From NCBI RefSeq assembly GCF_005222485.1, contig NZ_CP029078.1, positions 7,937,501-8,001,500 of the forward strand: 64,000 nt of DNA, written 5' to 3'. Both the position numbers and the translations under genes were made by a program. The DNA comes from Streptomyces griseoviridis (lineage in GTDB: Bacteria > Actinomycetota > Actinomycetes > Streptomycetales > Streptomycetaceae). Below are positions 37,308-46,543 of this stretch, piece after piece. Position 1 is the first letter of the stretch. Each line of letters opens with the position of its first letter. The notes below the pieces were generated by a model that was not told where the DNA came from, made no database searches, and saw only the letters and a program-made list of their open reading frames with translations.

Positions 37308-39701
37308 TCAGCCCACCTCCCGCGCGAGATACGGCGCCGTCCTGCTCCCCGGGGCGCGGGACACCTCCTCGGGCGGTCCCGTCGCGACGACGCGGCCGCC
37401 TGCCTCGCCGCCGCCGGGTCCCAGGTCGATCACCCAGTCCGCGGCGGCCACCACCGCCATGTCGTGCTCCACGACGACGACGGTGTGGCCCGCGTCGACC
37501 AGGCCGTGCAGCCGGGCCATCAGCACCTCGATGTCCGCCGGGTGCAGTCCGCTGGTCGGCTCGTCCAGCAGGTAGAGGGTGTCGCCGCGTCGGCCGCGCT
37601 GCAACTCGCTGGCCAGCTTGATGCGTTGGGCCTCACCGCCGGACAGTTCGGTGGCGGGCTGGCCGAGCCGCAGATAGCCGAGACCGACGTCGAGCAGGGT
37701 GTCGAGGCTGCGCGCCACGGCCGGGGTCCCGGCGAAGAACTCCGCCGCGCTCTCCACCGTCAGGTCGAGCACCTGCGCGATGTTCCGTCCCCGGTAGGCC
37801 ACTTCGAGGGTCTCGGGGTTGTAGCGGGCCCCGCCGCAGTCGGGGCAGGGCGCGTAGGTGCTCGGCAGGAAGAGGAGTTCGACGCTGACGAACCCCTCGC
37901 CCTGGCAGGTCTCGCACCGCCCGCCCGGCACGTTGAAGGAGAACCGGCCCACCCCGTAACCCCGTTCACGCGCCTGGTCGGTGGCCGCGAACTCCTTGCG
38001 CACCACGTCGAACAGGCCCGTGTAGGTCGCCAGGTTGGAGCGCGGGGTGCGGCCGATCGGCCGCTGGTCGACATGGACCAGCCGCCGCACCCCGGGCAGC
38101 TCCTCGGTGATCTCGCCGATCAGCGTGGACTTCCCGGAACCGGAGACACCGGTGACGGCGGTGAGCACCCCGAGCGGGAACTCGGCCGTCACCCCGCGCA
38201 GGTTGTGCCGGGTGATCGGGCCCACCTTCAACCGGCCCTTCGGCTCGCGTACTTGGCGGGCCGGGACGGGGGAGCGGCCGAAGAGGAAGCGGGCCGTCGC
38301 CGACTCCCGCGCGTGCGCCAGGTCGGCGACCGGCCCGCTGTGCAGCACCCGTCCGCCGTGCTCACCGGCCCCGGGGCCCACGTCCACCAGCCAGTCGGCG
38401 CCCCTGACCACATCGAGGTGGTGCTCGACCACGAACACCGAGTTGCCCGCGGCCTTCAGCCGATCCAGGACGGTCAGCAGGGCCTCGGTGTCCGCCGGGT
38501 GCAGGCCCGCCGACGGTTCGTCGAGGACGTACACCACCCCGAACAGGCCCGACCGCAACTGGGTTGCCAGGCGCAGCCGTTGGAGTTCGCCCGCCGACAG
38601 GGTCGGGGTCGCCCGGTCCAGGCTGAGGTAGCCGAGGCCGAGTTCCACGACCGGGTCGATCCTGGAGCGCAGATCGTCGGTGAGGACCCGGGCCGCCTCC
38701 GAGCCGCCGCCGTCGCCGTCGAGTGCCGCGACCAGTTCGAGCAGCGGCAGAGCGGCGAGTTCGGCGACGTTGCGCCCCGCGAACGTCACCGCCAGCGCCT
38801 CGGGCCGCAGCCTGCCGCCGCCGCACACCGGGCACGGCGTACTGGTCAGGAACCGCTCGGCCTTCGCCCGCAGGGTCTGGCTCCGGGAGTCGGCGAACGT
38901 CTTCAGCACATACCGCTGGGCGCTCATGTACGTTCCCTGGTAGGGCCGTTGGATGCGGTCGGCGTCCCGCACCGGATGCACGGTGACCACCGGCTGCTCG
39001 TCGGTGAACAGGATCCACCGGCGCTGCTCGGCCGGCAGCTCCCGCCACGGCCGGTCCACCGGGTACCCGAGCGCGTCGAGGATGTCCCGCAGGTTCTTGC
39101 CCTGCCAGGCGCCGGGCCAGGCGGCGATCGCGCCGTCCCTGATCGACAGCGAGGGGTCGGGGACCAGCAGCTCCTCCGTCGTCCGGTGGACCCGCCCGAG
39201 CCCATGGCACTCGGGGCAGGCACCGGCCGCCGTGTTGGGCGAGAAGGCGTCCGAGTCGAGCCGTTCGGCGCCGGGCGGGTAGTCACCGGCCCGGGAGAGC
39301 AGCATCCGCAGCGAGTTCGACAGATTGGTGACCGTGCCGACCGAGGAGCGCGAGGACGGCGCCGAGCGGCGCTGCTGGAGCGACACGGCCGGCGGCAGCC
39401 CGCTGATCTCGCCCACCTTCGGCGCCCCGACCTGGTGGATCAGCCGGCGCGCGTAGGGCGCCACCGACTCGAAGTAGCGGCGCTGCGCCTCCGCGTAGAT
39501 CGTCCCGAACGCCAGCGACGACTTCCCCGACCCGGACACCCCGGTGAAGACGGCCAGCACGTCACGCGGGATGTCGACGTCCACGTCCCGCAGGTTGTGC
39601 TCGGCGGCGCCGCGGACGCGGACGTACGGGTCGTGGCGGGTAGCGGGAGCGGGCTGAGCGGGCTGAGGGGGCTGAACGGGAGGCGTGGGGGGAGTGGGCA
39701 T
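37308..39701 (-). CDS. UvrA-like excinuclease ATPase (UvrA2/DrrC class)
   Basis: A 797-residue UvrA-family ABC ATPase with two nucleotide-binding halves: Walker A GVSGSGKSSL (about residue 55) and GVSGSGKSTL (about 540), with signature motifs LSAGELQRLRL and LSGGEAQRIKL. Cys-rich zinc-binding inserts are CPECHGLG, CPVCGGGRL and CETCQGEG ... CPDCGGARY. It is about 150 residues shorter than housekeeping UvrA because the UvrB-binding part is reduced, as in UvrA2/DrrC proteins linked to drug or DNA-damage tolerance. The ATG at 39701 is followed by a Pro/Gln-rich leader. It is divergent from the Clp ATPase gene. Confidence 0.9.
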   Translation of the reverse strand: MPTPPTPPVQPPQPAQPAPATRHDPYVRVRGAAEHNLRDVDVDIPRDVLAVFTGVSGSGKSSLAFGTIYAEAQRRYFESVAPYARRLIHQVGAPKVGEISGLPPAVSLQQRRSAPSSRSSVGTVTNLSNSLRMLLSRAGDYPPGAERLDSDAFSPNTAAGACPECHGLGRVHRTTEELLVPDPSLSIRDGAIAAWPGAWQGKNLRDILDALGYPVDRPWRELPAEQRRWILFTDEQPVVTVHPVRDADRIQRPYQGTYMSAQRYVLKTFADSRSQTLRAKAERFLTSTPCPVCGGGRLRPEALAVTFAGRNVAELAALPLLELVAALDGDGGGSEAARVLTDDLRSRIDPVVELGLGYLSLDRATPTLSAGELQRLRLATQLRSGLFGVVYVLDEPSAGLHPADTEALLTVLDRLKAAGNSVFVVEHHLDVVRGADWLVDVGPGAGEHGGRVLHSGPVADLAHARESATARFLFGRSPVPARQVREPKGRLKVGPITRHNLRGVTAEFPLGVLTAVTGVSGSGKSTLIGEITEELPGVRRLVHVDQRPIGRTPRSNLATYTGLFDVVRKEFAATDQARERGYGVGRFSFNVPGGRCETCQGEGFVSVELLFLPSTYAPCPDCGGARYNPETLEVAYRGRNIAQVLDLTVESAAEFFAGTPAVARSLDTLLDVGLGYLRLGQPATELSGGEAQRIKLASELQRGRRGDTLYLLDEPTSGLHPADIEVLMARLHGLVDAGHTVVVVEHDMAVVAAADWVIDLGPGGGEAGGRVVATGPPEEVSRAPGSRTAPYLAREVG

Positions 39702-39844
39702 GGCGGGGCTCCGTGGGCGGTCGGCGGTCCTCGATCGTATGCGGGCCGCTCGCCGCTCGCCGCTCGCGCGGGTGCGGGGGGCCCGGCCCTGTGCCACGTT
39801 GGAAGGCGGGGACATCGGTCGTCGTCGTACGGAAGGGCTGTGGC

Positions 39845-42361
39845 ATGACCACTCCAGGATTCGGATTCGGGCGCAGCCCCTTCGAGGAGTTCGACGAGCT
39901 GATGTCCCGCTTCTTCGGCCAGGGCGCGGGCGGGGGTGCCGCGCCGACCCGCAGGCCGCAGCGCGTCGACATCGGCAGCCTGCTGTCCGAACGCGCCCGC
40001 GAGCTGGTCGCCGAGGCGCGCGAGCTGGCCGCCGCCGAGGGCGCCGAGGACCTGGACGCCCGGCATCTGCTGGCCGCCGCCACCCGGCACGACTCCACCC
40101 GCAGACTGCTCACCGAGGCGGGCGTCGACCCCGACCGCATCAGGGACCGGCTCACCGTCGGGCCCGCCGGCGCCGAGCGCACCGAGCCCGCCACCCTCAC
40201 CCCGGCCGCCAAACGGGCCCTCCTCGACGCCTACCAGCTCTCCCGCGCGGAGGGCTCCTCCTACATCGGCCCCGAACACCTGCTGCGGGCCCTGGCCGCC
40301 AACCCCGAGTCGGCCGCGGGACGCGCCCTCGACGACAGCGGCTGGGAGAGCGGCAGGCTGCCCGCCGCCGAGCCCGAGCGCAGAGCGGGCCCCAGCAGCA
40401 CCCCCACGCTCGACGAGTACGGCCGCGACCTCACCGAGGACGCCAGGGCCGGCCGCCTCGACCCCGTCATCGGACGGGACGAGGAGGTCGAGCAGACCAT
40501 CGAGGTGCTCTCCCGGCGCAGCAAGAACAACCCGGTCCTGATCGGCGACCCCGGCGTCGGCAAGACCGCCATCATCGAGGGCATCGCCCAGCGCATCGTC
40601 GCCGACGACGTCCCGCGCACCCTCGCGGGCAAGCGGCTGGTCTCCCTCGACCTGGCCGGTCTGGTGGCGGGCACCAAGTACCGGGGCGAGTTCGAGGAGC
40701 GCCTGAAGAAGGTGCTCGACGAGGTGCGCGAGCACGCCGACGGACTGGTCCTGTTCCTCGACGAGCTGCACACCGTCGTCGGCGCGGGCGGCGGCGGCGA
40801 CGGCGCCCTCGACGCGGGCAACATGCTCAAGCCCGCGCTGGCCAGGGGCGAACTGCACCTGATCGGCGCGACCACCGTCGACGAGTACCGCAGGCACATC
40901 GAGAAGGACGCCGCCCTGGAGCGCCGGTTCGCGCCGATCCTGGTGGGCGAGCCGACCGTCGACGACACCATCGAGATCCTGCGCGGCCTGCGCGACCGCT
41001 ACGAGGCCCACCACCAGGTCAGGATCACCGACGAGGCGGTGGTCGCGGCGTCCGAGCTGTCCGACCGGTACATCACCTCCCGGTTCCTGCCCGACAAGGC
41101 CATCGACCTGATGGACCAGGCCGCCGCCCGGGTCCGGCTGCGCGCCAGGACACCGCTCGCCGACACCCGGGAGATCGAGGACCGGCTCGCCGCCCTGAAC
41201 CGGGAGAAGGACCAGGCCGTCGCGGACGAGGAGTACGAGCGGGCCCGGGAACTGCGTGACCGGATCACCGAGGCCGAGATCGAGCTGGCCGAGGCGGGGC
41301 AGGGCGAGGAGCGGACCCCGAGGGTGACCGCGGAGGACGTCGCCGAGGTCGTCTCCCGCACCACCGGCATCCCGGTCGCCCAGCTCACCGAGGAGGAGCG
41401 GGCCCGGCTGATGAAGCTGGAGGAGCACCTGCACGAGCGGGTCGTCGGCCAGGACGAGGCGATCACCGCCGTCGCCCGCTCCGTGCGCCGCGCGCGGGCC
41501 GGCATGAGCGACCCGGACCGGCCCGTCGGCAGCTTCCTCTTCCTCGGCCCCACCGGCGTCGGCAAGACCGAGCTGGCCCGCGCGCTCGCCGCCGCCCTCT
41601 TCGGCGACGAGAACCGCATGATCCGCCTCGACATGAGCGAGTTCCAGGAACGGCACACCGTCTCCCGGCTGGTCGGCGCCCCGCCCGGATACGTCGGCCA
41701 CGAGGAGGCGGGACAGCTCACCGAGGCGGTCCGCCGGCAGCCGTACGCCGTACTGCTGCTCGACGAGGTCGAGAAGGCGCACCCGGACGTCTTCAACACC
41801 CTGCTGCAACTCCTCGACGACGGCCGCCTCACCGACTCCCAGGGCCGCACCGTCGACTTCAAGAACACCGTCGTCATCATGACGTCGAACATCGGCGCCG
41901 ACCGCATCCTCGCGGCGGGCGTCGACGACTACGGCAAGGTGCGCGAGTCGGTGATGCCGGTCCTCAACCAGCACTTCCGACCCGAGTTCCTCAACCGGAT
42001 CGACGAGATCATCGTCTTCCGCGGCTTGGACCGCGCCCAGTTGCGCGAGATCGTCGGGCTGCTGCTCGACCACACCAGGCGCCGGCTGCGCGCCCAGGAC
42101 GTCACCCTCGAGGTCACCGACGCGGCTGCCGACCTGCTCGCCGACCTCGGCCACCAGCCCGACTTCGGCGCCCGCCCGCTGCGCCGCACCATCCAGCGCG
42201 AGGTCGACGACCGGCTCGCCGACCTGCTCCTCGCGGGCGATCTGCTGGCGGGCGACCAGGCCAGGGTGGACGCGGCCGACGGGACGCTGCTGGTCACCGC
42301 GCACCGGCCGGCGTCGGACCGGCCGAAGGCGGCGGACACCGGTGAGCCACCGCCCGAGTGA
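39845..42361 (+). CDS. Hsp100/Clp ATPase with ClpB-like lack of the ClpP loop
   Basis: An 838-residue AAA+ unfoldase. The N-terminus ([21 protein letters not shown]) is atypical and precedes a Clp-N double-repeat domain (about 40-165). AAA1 (about 190-400) has [16 protein letters not shown] and RRF; a short middle segment of about 50 residues contains a UVR-like [14 protein letters not shown]2 (about 520-800) has [21 protein letters not shown] and NRIDEI. The ClpB-type long coiled-coil middle domain is missing as in ClpC, yet the segment between TSNIGAD and [10 protein letters not shown] lacks the [LIV]GF loop used to bind ClpP. It is therefore probably a stand-alone unfoldase or disaggregase. 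Confidence 0.9.
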   Translation: MTTPGFGFGRSPFEEFDELMSRFFGQGAGGGAAPTRRPQRVDIGSLLSERARELVAEARELAAAEGAEDLDARHLLAAATRHDSTRRLLTEAGVDPDRIRDRLTVGPAGAERTEPATLTPAAKRALLDAYQLSRAEGSSYIGPEHLLRALAANPESAAGRALDDSGWESGRLPAAEPERRAGPSSTPTLDEYGRDLTEDARAGRLDPVIGRDEEVEQTIEVLSRRSKNNPVLIGDPGVGKTAIIEGIAQRIVADDVPRTLAGKRLVSLDLAGLVAGTKYRGEFEERLKKVLDEVREHADGLVLFLDELHTVVGAGGGGDGALDAGNMLKPALARGELHLIGATTVDEYRRHIEKDAALERRFAPILVGEPTVDDTIEILRGLRDRYEAHHQVRITDEAVVAASELSDRYITSRFLPDKAIDLMDQAAARVRLRARTPLADTREIEDRLAALNREKDQAVADEEYERARELRDRITEAEIELAEAGQGEERTPRVTAEDVAEVVSRTTGIPVAQLTEEERARLMKLEEHLHERVVGQDEAITAVARSVRRARAGMSDPDRPVGSFLFLGPTGVGKTELARALAAALFGDENRMIRLDMSEFQERHTVSRLVGAPPGYVGHEEAGQLTEAVRRQPYAVLLLDEVEKAHPDVFNTLLQLLDDGRLTDSQGRTVDFKNTVVIMTSNIGADRILAAGVDDYGKVRESVMPVLNQHFRPEFLNRIDEIIVFRGLDRAQLREIVGLLLDHTRRRLRAQDVTLEVTDAAADLLADLGHQPDFGARPLRRTIQREVDDRLADLLLAGDLLAGDQARVDAADGTLLVTAHRPASDRPKAADTGEPPPE

Positions 42362-42393
42362 GCGGCGGCCGGTGGCCGGTGATCAGTGATCGG

Positions 42394-43398
42394 TCAGGCC
42401 GCGCCGCCGAAGATGTCGGCGAGCCCGCGGTAGGAGTCGAGCAGGGCCGTCCGGTCGTAGGTGCTGGTGGTGACCAGCACCTCCTGGGCGCCGGTCTCCT
42501 TCAGGACCGCCTCAAGCTCGGCCGCGACCTGCTCGGGGGTCCCGGCGAGCTGCCCGGCCAGGCCCGTCTCGTAGAACCCGCGCTCCCGTTCGGTCATGGC
42601 GAGGGCCTCGACGCGCTCGGCGGGGGCCAGTGGCGGGAAGCTGCCGTGGGTGCGGGAGTACGCCATCGACCAGGCCTCGGGGACGAGGATCCGCCGGGCC
42701 TTTGCGGCGTCGGCGGCGACCGCGACCGTCCCGGAGACGACGACGTACGGCTCGGCCGCCCAGGGGGAGGGACGGAAGCGGGCCCGGTAGGTGTCGACGC
42801 CGCGCCGCATCCGCTCCCGGTCCCGGAGGTCGCCGATCACCATCGGCAGGCCCGCGCGGGCCGCGATCTCGGCGCCCTCGCCCATGGCCAGCACGAACGG
42901 CGGCACGGTCAGCCCCTCCGACGGCCGGGCCCGCACGCCGGTCGGTGAGGTGCCGCGGAACCAGCCGAGCAGTTCGTCGAGCTGCCCGGCGAAGTCGTCG
43001 GCGTCGTCCTTGCCGTGCCCGAGGGCCTTGCGCACCCCGCCGGTGAAGCCCACGGACCGGCCGAGACCCATGTCGATCCGGCCCGGGAAGAGGGACTCCA
43101 GGACGCCGAACTGCTCGGCCACCACGAGCGGCCGGTGGTTGGGCAGCATGACCCCGCCGGTGCCGACCCGGATGGTCCCGGTGGCGGCCGCGACGGCGGC
43201 GGCCAGCACGGTCGGCGCCGAACCGGCCACCCCGGGCACCCCGTGGTGCTCGGACACCCAGAACCGGTGGTAGCCGAGCCGCTCCAGATCCTGGGCCAGC
43301 CGCACGGTGTCCCGCAGCGCCTGCGCGTCGGTGTGTCCCTCGCGGGTGCGGGACCGGTCGAGGACGGAGAAGCGGACGTCGCTGATCAGAGAACTCAC
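42394..43398 (-). CDS. LLM-class flavin-dependent oxidoreductase
   Basis: A 334-residue luciferase-like monooxygenase of the alpha-subunit-like type ([43 protein letters not shown]). FMN or F420 could be the cofactor; the sequence alone does not decide. The GTG at 43398 overlaps the stop of the CobW-type gene, so it is the third gene of the operon that starts with the bL32 paralogue and is therefore probably under the same Zur-type control. The substrate is unknown. Confidence 0.9.
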   Translation of the reverse strand: MSSLISDVRFSVLDRSRTREGHTDAQALRDTVRLAQDLERLGYHRFWVSEHHGVPGVAGSAPTVLAAAVAAATGTIRVGTGGVMLPNHRPLVVAEQFGVLESLFPGRIDMGLGRSVGFTGGVRKALGHGKDDADDFAGQLDELLGWFRGTSPTGVRARPSEGLTVPPFVLAMGEGAEIAARAGLPMVIGDLRDRERMRRGVDTYRARFRPSPWAAEPYVVVSGTVAVAADAAKARRILVPEAWSMAYSRTHGSFPPLAPAERVEALAMTERERGFYETGLAGQLAGTPEQVAAELEAVLKETGAQEVLVTTSTYDRTALLDSYRGLADIFGGAA

Positions 43399-44597
43399 AC
43401 CGTGTTCAACACCTCCCGGGCCGGCAGATTCCCGTGCTCCAGGTCGCAGGTGTCGTCGATGCCGTGGGTCTCCCAGGCCGGGAAGGGGTCGGCCGTGGGC
43501 GGCGGGCTTCCCGGTGTGAGGAGACAGCGGGCCAGGGCCGCGCGCAGGGCGTCGGCGTCGAGGCCGGTGCCGATGAAGACCAGTTCCTGGGCGTAGGGCG
43601 CCTCCGCGTCGCGGGCGGCGGACGGCTCGAAGCGGGCCACCGAGCCGGCCTGCGACCACAGGCCCGTCACCTCGGGGCGGGTCGCGAGAGTGAAGAACCC
43701 CTTGGAGCGCAGCACCCGCCCGAAGCCGCCGCCGTCCAGCTCCTCGGTGACGAACCGCCACAACCGGGCCGGGTGGAAGGGGAGTTCGGAGCGGAACACG
43801 GTGGAGGAGATGCCGTACTCCTCCGTCTCCGGTACGTGTTCGCCGTTCAACTCCCGTACCCAGCCCGGTGCCTGCTGGGCGCGCTCCAGGTCGAACAGGC
43901 CGGTGCCGAGGACGTGTCGCAGCTCCACCCGGCCGTGCGTGGCCGTGACCGTCCGGGCCACGGGGTTGAGCCGGGCGAGCGCGGCCCGCAGCCGGTTCGC
44001 GGTGCGCGCGTCGACAAGGTCGAGCTTGTTGAGGACGACGACGTCCGCGAACTCGACCTGGTCGACGAGGAGATCGCTGACCGTGCGGTCGTCGTCCTCG
44101 AAGGGGGCGAGCCCGCGGGCGGCGAGTCCGTCGCCGCGTTCCAGTTCCGGCAGGAAGTGCGCGGCGTCCACGACGGTGACCATCGTGTCGAGCCTGGCGA
44201 CGTCCCCGAGGGTCGCGCCGTCGTCCCGGGCGAAGGCGAACGTGGCGGCGACGGGCAGCGGTTCGGAGATGCCGGAGCTCTCGATCAGCAGATGGTCGAA
44301 GCGGCCCTCCCGGGCCAGCCGTTCCACCTCCACCAGCAGATCGTCCCGCAGGGTGCAGCAGATGCATCCGTTGGTCAGCTCGACCAGGCGTTCCTCGGTC
44401 CTTGAGAGGGCCGCGCCGCCGCCGCGCACCAGCGCCGCGTCGATGTTGACCTCGCTCATGTCGTTGACGATCACGGCGACCCTGAGCCCCTCGCGGTTGG
44501 CGAGGACATGGTTGAGCAGCGTGGTCTTGCCGGCCCTGAGGAAGCCGGACAGCACGGTGACGGGCAGGGCGGGGGCGGGCGGGCGTCGGTGCGGCAT
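43395..44597 (-). CDS. CobW/COG0523 family GTPase, likely zinc chaperone
   Basis: A 400-residue G3E-family metallochaperone. The Walker A is [15 protein letters not shown] (about 17-31), the metal-binding CxCC motif appears as GCICC (about residue 76), and the base-recognition motif is NKLDLVD. A CobW C-terminal domain follows (about 280-390). COG0523 proteins deliver metal, often zinc, to client proteins (family knowledge). The position six bases after a cysteine-free bL32 gene, and behind a Zur-type box, supports a zinc-limitation role. The ATG at 44597 gives the standard N-terminus. Confidence 0.93.
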   Translation of the reverse strand: MPHRRPPAPALPVTVLSGFLRAGKTTLLNHVLANREGLRVAVIVNDMSEVNIDAALVRGGGAALSRTEERLVELTNGCICCTLRDDLLVEVERLAREGRFDHLLIESSGISEPLPVAATFAFARDDGATLGDVARLDTMVTVVDAAHFLPELERGDGLAARGLAPFEDDDRTVSDLLVDQVEFADVVVLNKLDLVDARTANRLRAALARLNPVARTVTATHGRVELRHVLGTGLFDLERAQQAPGWVRELNGEHVPETEEYGISSTVFRSELPFHPARLWRFVTEELDGGGFGRVLRSKGFFTLATRPEVTGLWSQAGSVARFEPSAARDAEAPYAQELVFIGTGLDADALRAALARCLLTPGSPPPTADPFPAWETHGIDDTCDLEHGNLPAREVLNTV

Positions 44598-44603
44598 CCG
44601 TGG

Positions 44604-44774
44604 TCAGCCCTCGGGCCGCAGCAGCCCGCGCCGGTAGGCCCGGACCAGGTGCTGCGGGACCAGATGGCGGACGCCGTCGACGGTGACCGGGACCAGCGTG
44701 GGCGTGGCCGCCTTCCACTGGGCGCGGCGGTGGCGGGTGTTGCTGCGGGACATCTTCCGCTTGGGGACAGCCAT
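44604..44774 (-). CDS. rpmF: Ribosomal protein bL32, zinc-independent (C-minus) paralogue
   Basis: A 56-residue protein: [20 protein letters not shown] is the bL32 N-terminus. The second half ([20 protein letters not shown], then [13 protein letters not shown]) replaces the usual zinc-binding CxxC/CxxC region and contains no Cys. Such C-minus paralogues take over from zinc-containing bL32 when zinc is short, freeing zinc (known principle for Zur-regulated ribosomal proteins). The ATG at 44774 has GAGG 6 bases upstream. First gene of the operon with CobW and the LLM oxidoreductase. Confidence 0.93.
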   Translation of the reverse strand: MAVPKRKMSRSNTRHRRAQWKAATPTLVPVTVDGVRHLVPQHLVRAYRRGLLRPEG

Positions 44775-44794
44775 GGGGAACCTCGTCGTCGGTG

Positions 44795-44827
44795 GGTGCT
44801 CGCCCCCAGGGGGAGAGGGCGAGCACC
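44795..44827 (-). promoter_or_regulatory. Leader hairpin at the predicted 5' end of the rpmF transcript
   Basis: A perfect 11-bp stem (44795-44805 with 44817-44827) and an 11-base loop. From the promoter at 44834-44861, transcription should begin near 44827, so the mRNA would start with this hairpin, ending 20 bases before the rpmF ATG. Confidence 0.6.
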
Positions 44828-44833
44828 GCGGAC

Positions 44834-44861
44834 GCTATATGAAAATGGTTCCCATGAGCAA
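44834..44861 (-). promoter_or_regulatory. Promoter with embedded Zur box for rpmF-cobW-LLM operon
   Basis: On the minus strand TTGCTC (44856-44861), a 16-base spacer and TATAGC (44834-44839) form a promoter. Read on the plus strand, 44840-44854 is TGAAAATGGTTCCCA, matching the Streptomyces Zur consensus TGAAAATGATTTTCA as I recall it in 11 of 15 positions. It fills the spacer exactly, as expected for repression by occlusion. Confidence 0.78.
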
Positions 44862-44872
44862 TATGGCCGGTG

Positions 44873-45319
44873 TCAGCGGCGGCCGGGCTTGCGTGTGCCG
44901 GGCCGTGGCGGCGCGATGAACTGCAGCTCCAGGGTGACCGGCGGCGCGGCGAGACCCGGGCCGCCGGCCGCCGCCCACCCGGCGATCTCCTCCGTGCAGT
45001 CCTCGTCCATCGCGAACCCGATCCAGACGGGCCGCCCGCCGGCCAGCCGCCCGGCCGCCGACGGCTGGACGACGATGACGTTCGCCTGGTCGCAGGGGCC
45101 CAGGCAGTCCGTCGTCCGCACCTGGAAGCCGTGCTCGGCCGCCGCCGCGCGCAGCCGTTCCAACTGCCGGACGTGGTCGGTGCCCGGGTGTTTGCGCGGA
45201 TCGCCGCAGCAGCAGCCCCGGCAGACCACGAGGGTGCAGGGACGCCGGCGGGCCGCGCCGATCAGGGCGGCACGGGGGGAGGGGAGGGCGGAGGGTGGCA
45301 TGGGAGAAGCATGATCCAT
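44873..45319 (-). CDS. Thioredoxin-like 2Fe-2S ferredoxin domain protein
   Basis: A 148-residue protein with Cys clusters CRGCCCGD (about 33-40) and CLGPCDQAN (about 72-80), typical of the thioredoxin-like 2Fe-2S ferredoxin fold, followed by the VIVVQPS strand. It also has a C-terminal tail. The start is uncertain: ATG 45319 is used; an in-frame ATG at 45301 is the alternative. Neither has a good ribosome-binding site. The stop lies just upstream of the promoter that drives the bL32-CobW operon, so it is a separate unit. The partner is unknown. Confidence 0.8.
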   Translation of the reverse strand: MDHASPMPPSALPSPRAALIGAARRRPCTLVVCRGCCCGDPRKHPGTDHVRQLERLRAAAAEHGFQVRTTDCLGPCDQANVIVVQPSAAGRLAGGRPVWIGFAMDEDCTEEIAGWAAAGGPGLAAPPVTLELQFIAPPRPGTRKPGRR

Positions 45320-45469
45320 ACGGGTGACGGCCCGGAAGACCGGGTCGGTCGGGTCAGCCGGGGCCGGTCGGGTCGGACGGCGTGCGCGGCTGTCCTGGGC
45401 GGAGTGTGATCCGGAGAGGGCCGACAGGAATCTGCCCGGCGCGGGCGCCCGTCTGTCTAGGGTGGGCGC

Positions 45470-45961
45470 GTGACCGACAGCAGCGCGCCTCCCGTCGCCG
45501 TCTTCGACCTCGACAACACCCTCGCCGACACCGCGCACCGGCAGCGGTTCCTCGAAAGCAAGCCGCGCGACTGGAACGCCTTCTTCGCCGCCGCCCCGGA
45601 CGATCCGCCGCTCGCCGAGGGCATCGCGCTGGCGCTGGCGAGCGCCGAGGAGTGCGAGGTCGTCTATCTGACCGGACGGCCCGAGCGCTGCCGCCGGGAC
45701 ACGCTCGCCTGGCTCGCCGCGCAGGGGCTGCCCGAGGGCCGGCTGCACATGCGGGACGACCAGGACCGCAGGCCCGCCCGCCACACCAAACTGGAGGTGC
45801 TGCGGCAGCTCGCCCGCACCCGCGAGATCCGGATGCTCGTCGACGACGACGAACTGGTCTGCGACGACGCCGAACGCGCCGGTCTCACCGTCGTACGGGC
45901 GCGCTGGACCGCGCCGTCGGAGGCGCTGGGCGAGGCACAGGAGCAGGACGGGCGCACCTGA
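45470..45961 (+). CDS. HAD-family phosphatase (polynucleotide kinase 3'-phosphatase-like)
   Basis: A 163-residue HAD hydrolase without cap domain. Motif I is FDLDNTLAD (Asp nucleophile and acid/base), motif II is YLTGRPE, the motif III region contains a Lys (HTKLEVLRQL) and motif IV is LVDDDE. It resembles the phosphatase part of PseT/Pnkp proteins and small acid phosphatases. It starts with GTG. Substrate unknown. No kinase or ligase partner is adjacent. Confidence 0.85.
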   Translation: MTDSSAPPVAVFDLDNTLADTAHRQRFLESKPRDWNAFFAAAPDDPPLAEGIALALASAEECEVVYLTGRPERCRRDTLAWLAAQGLPEGRLHMRDDQDRRPARHTKLEVLRQLARTREIRMLVDDDELVCDDAERAGLTVVRARWTAPSEALGEAQEQDGRT

Positions 45962-46059
45962 CGGCGGGGGCCGGGCGGACGGCTGCCGGGCGCTCGATGC
46001 CGGGCCGATGCCGGGTGGGCCGGTGTCGGGCGGGTGGGTCTCGGGCCAGGCTGCCGGTC

Positions 46060-46116
46060 GGTCCGTGGTTGCCAGGCCGGTCCGTGGGTGTCAGACCGGT
46101 CCGTGGGTGTCAGGCC
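46060..46116. repeat. Three-copy 19-bp tandem repeat overlapping the dodecin stop
   Basis: The unit GGTCCGTGGGTGTCAGGCC occurs at 46060, 46079 and 46098 with one to three differences. The last copy covers the dodecin stop codon. The remaining part of the 45962-46109 gap is GC-rich and degenerate, with no gene. Confidence 0.7.
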
Positions 46117-46325
46117 GGGGCGTCCAGGCGGAAGCCGACCTTGAGGCCGACCTGCCAGTGCGCCACCTGCCCGTCCTCGATGTGGCCGCGCACCTGCGTC
46201 ACCTCGAACCAGTCGAGGTTGCGCACGGTCTGCGAGGCGCGGGCGATGCCGTTGCGGACAGCCTGCTCGACGCTGTCGGGCGAGGTGCCGACGATCTCGG
46301 TGACCCGGTAGGTGTGATCGGACAT
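46110..46325 (-). CDS. Dodecin family flavin-binding protein
   Basis: A 71-residue protein with the dodecin fold pattern: VTEIVGTSPDSVEQAVRNGIARA, then LDWFEVTQVRGHIEDGQVAHWQVGLKVGFRL. The Trp (position 39) that sandwiches flavin and the Gln (about 58) are present. It forms dodecamers that store FMN/riboflavin or CoA (family knowledge). The ATG at 46325 has a GAGAGG-type ribosome-binding site. Monocistronic. Confidence 0.93.
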   Translation of the reverse strand: MSDHTYRVTEIVGTSPDSVEQAVRNGIARASQTVRNLDWFEVTQVRGHIEDGQVAHWQVGLKVGFRLDAPA

Positions 46326-46432
46326 GCCGGTGCTCCTCTCGGTGGGCCCGCGACGGCCGGAGCGTCACGGGGGTCACGCGTCACTCCACCGTGCCCCAAG
46401 CCGCCGTCCGGCGCGAGACATCGCGGGCGCAC

Positions 46433-46461
46433 TTGACCTCCGCATTGGTCCATACCAAAAT
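46433..46461 (+). promoter_or_regulatory. Promoter with DasR-like palindrome for sugar-binding protein
   Basis: TTGACC (46433-46438), 17 bases, CAAAAT (46456-46461). The spacer contains ATTGGTCCATACCAAA (46444-46459), a palindrome with TTGGT/ACCAA arms that agrees at 13 of 16 positions with the dre consensus AYTGGTCTAGACCART as I recall it. A repressor bound here would block the polymerase. Confidence 0.68.
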
Positions 46462-46543
46462 CCAGAACACCCGTACGAGTCCCAGGTACTCGTCCCCCAC
46501 GTCGGGCCCCTTCCCCTGTCCAGCAGAGAGAACAGGACCCCTC

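Noticed and set aside
36147..39848. Very long plus-strand reading frame of more than 1200 codons
   Set aside because: It lies antisense to the clear UvrA-like gene and in the wrong frame of olsA; composition is Arg/Pro/Gly-rich as expected for a shadow frame in high-GC DNA.
42394..44826. Single 810-codon minus-strand frame suggesting a fusion protein
   Set aside because: Only the part below 43398 reads as an LLM oxidoreductase; the upstream part is a shadow of the CobW gene in another frame.
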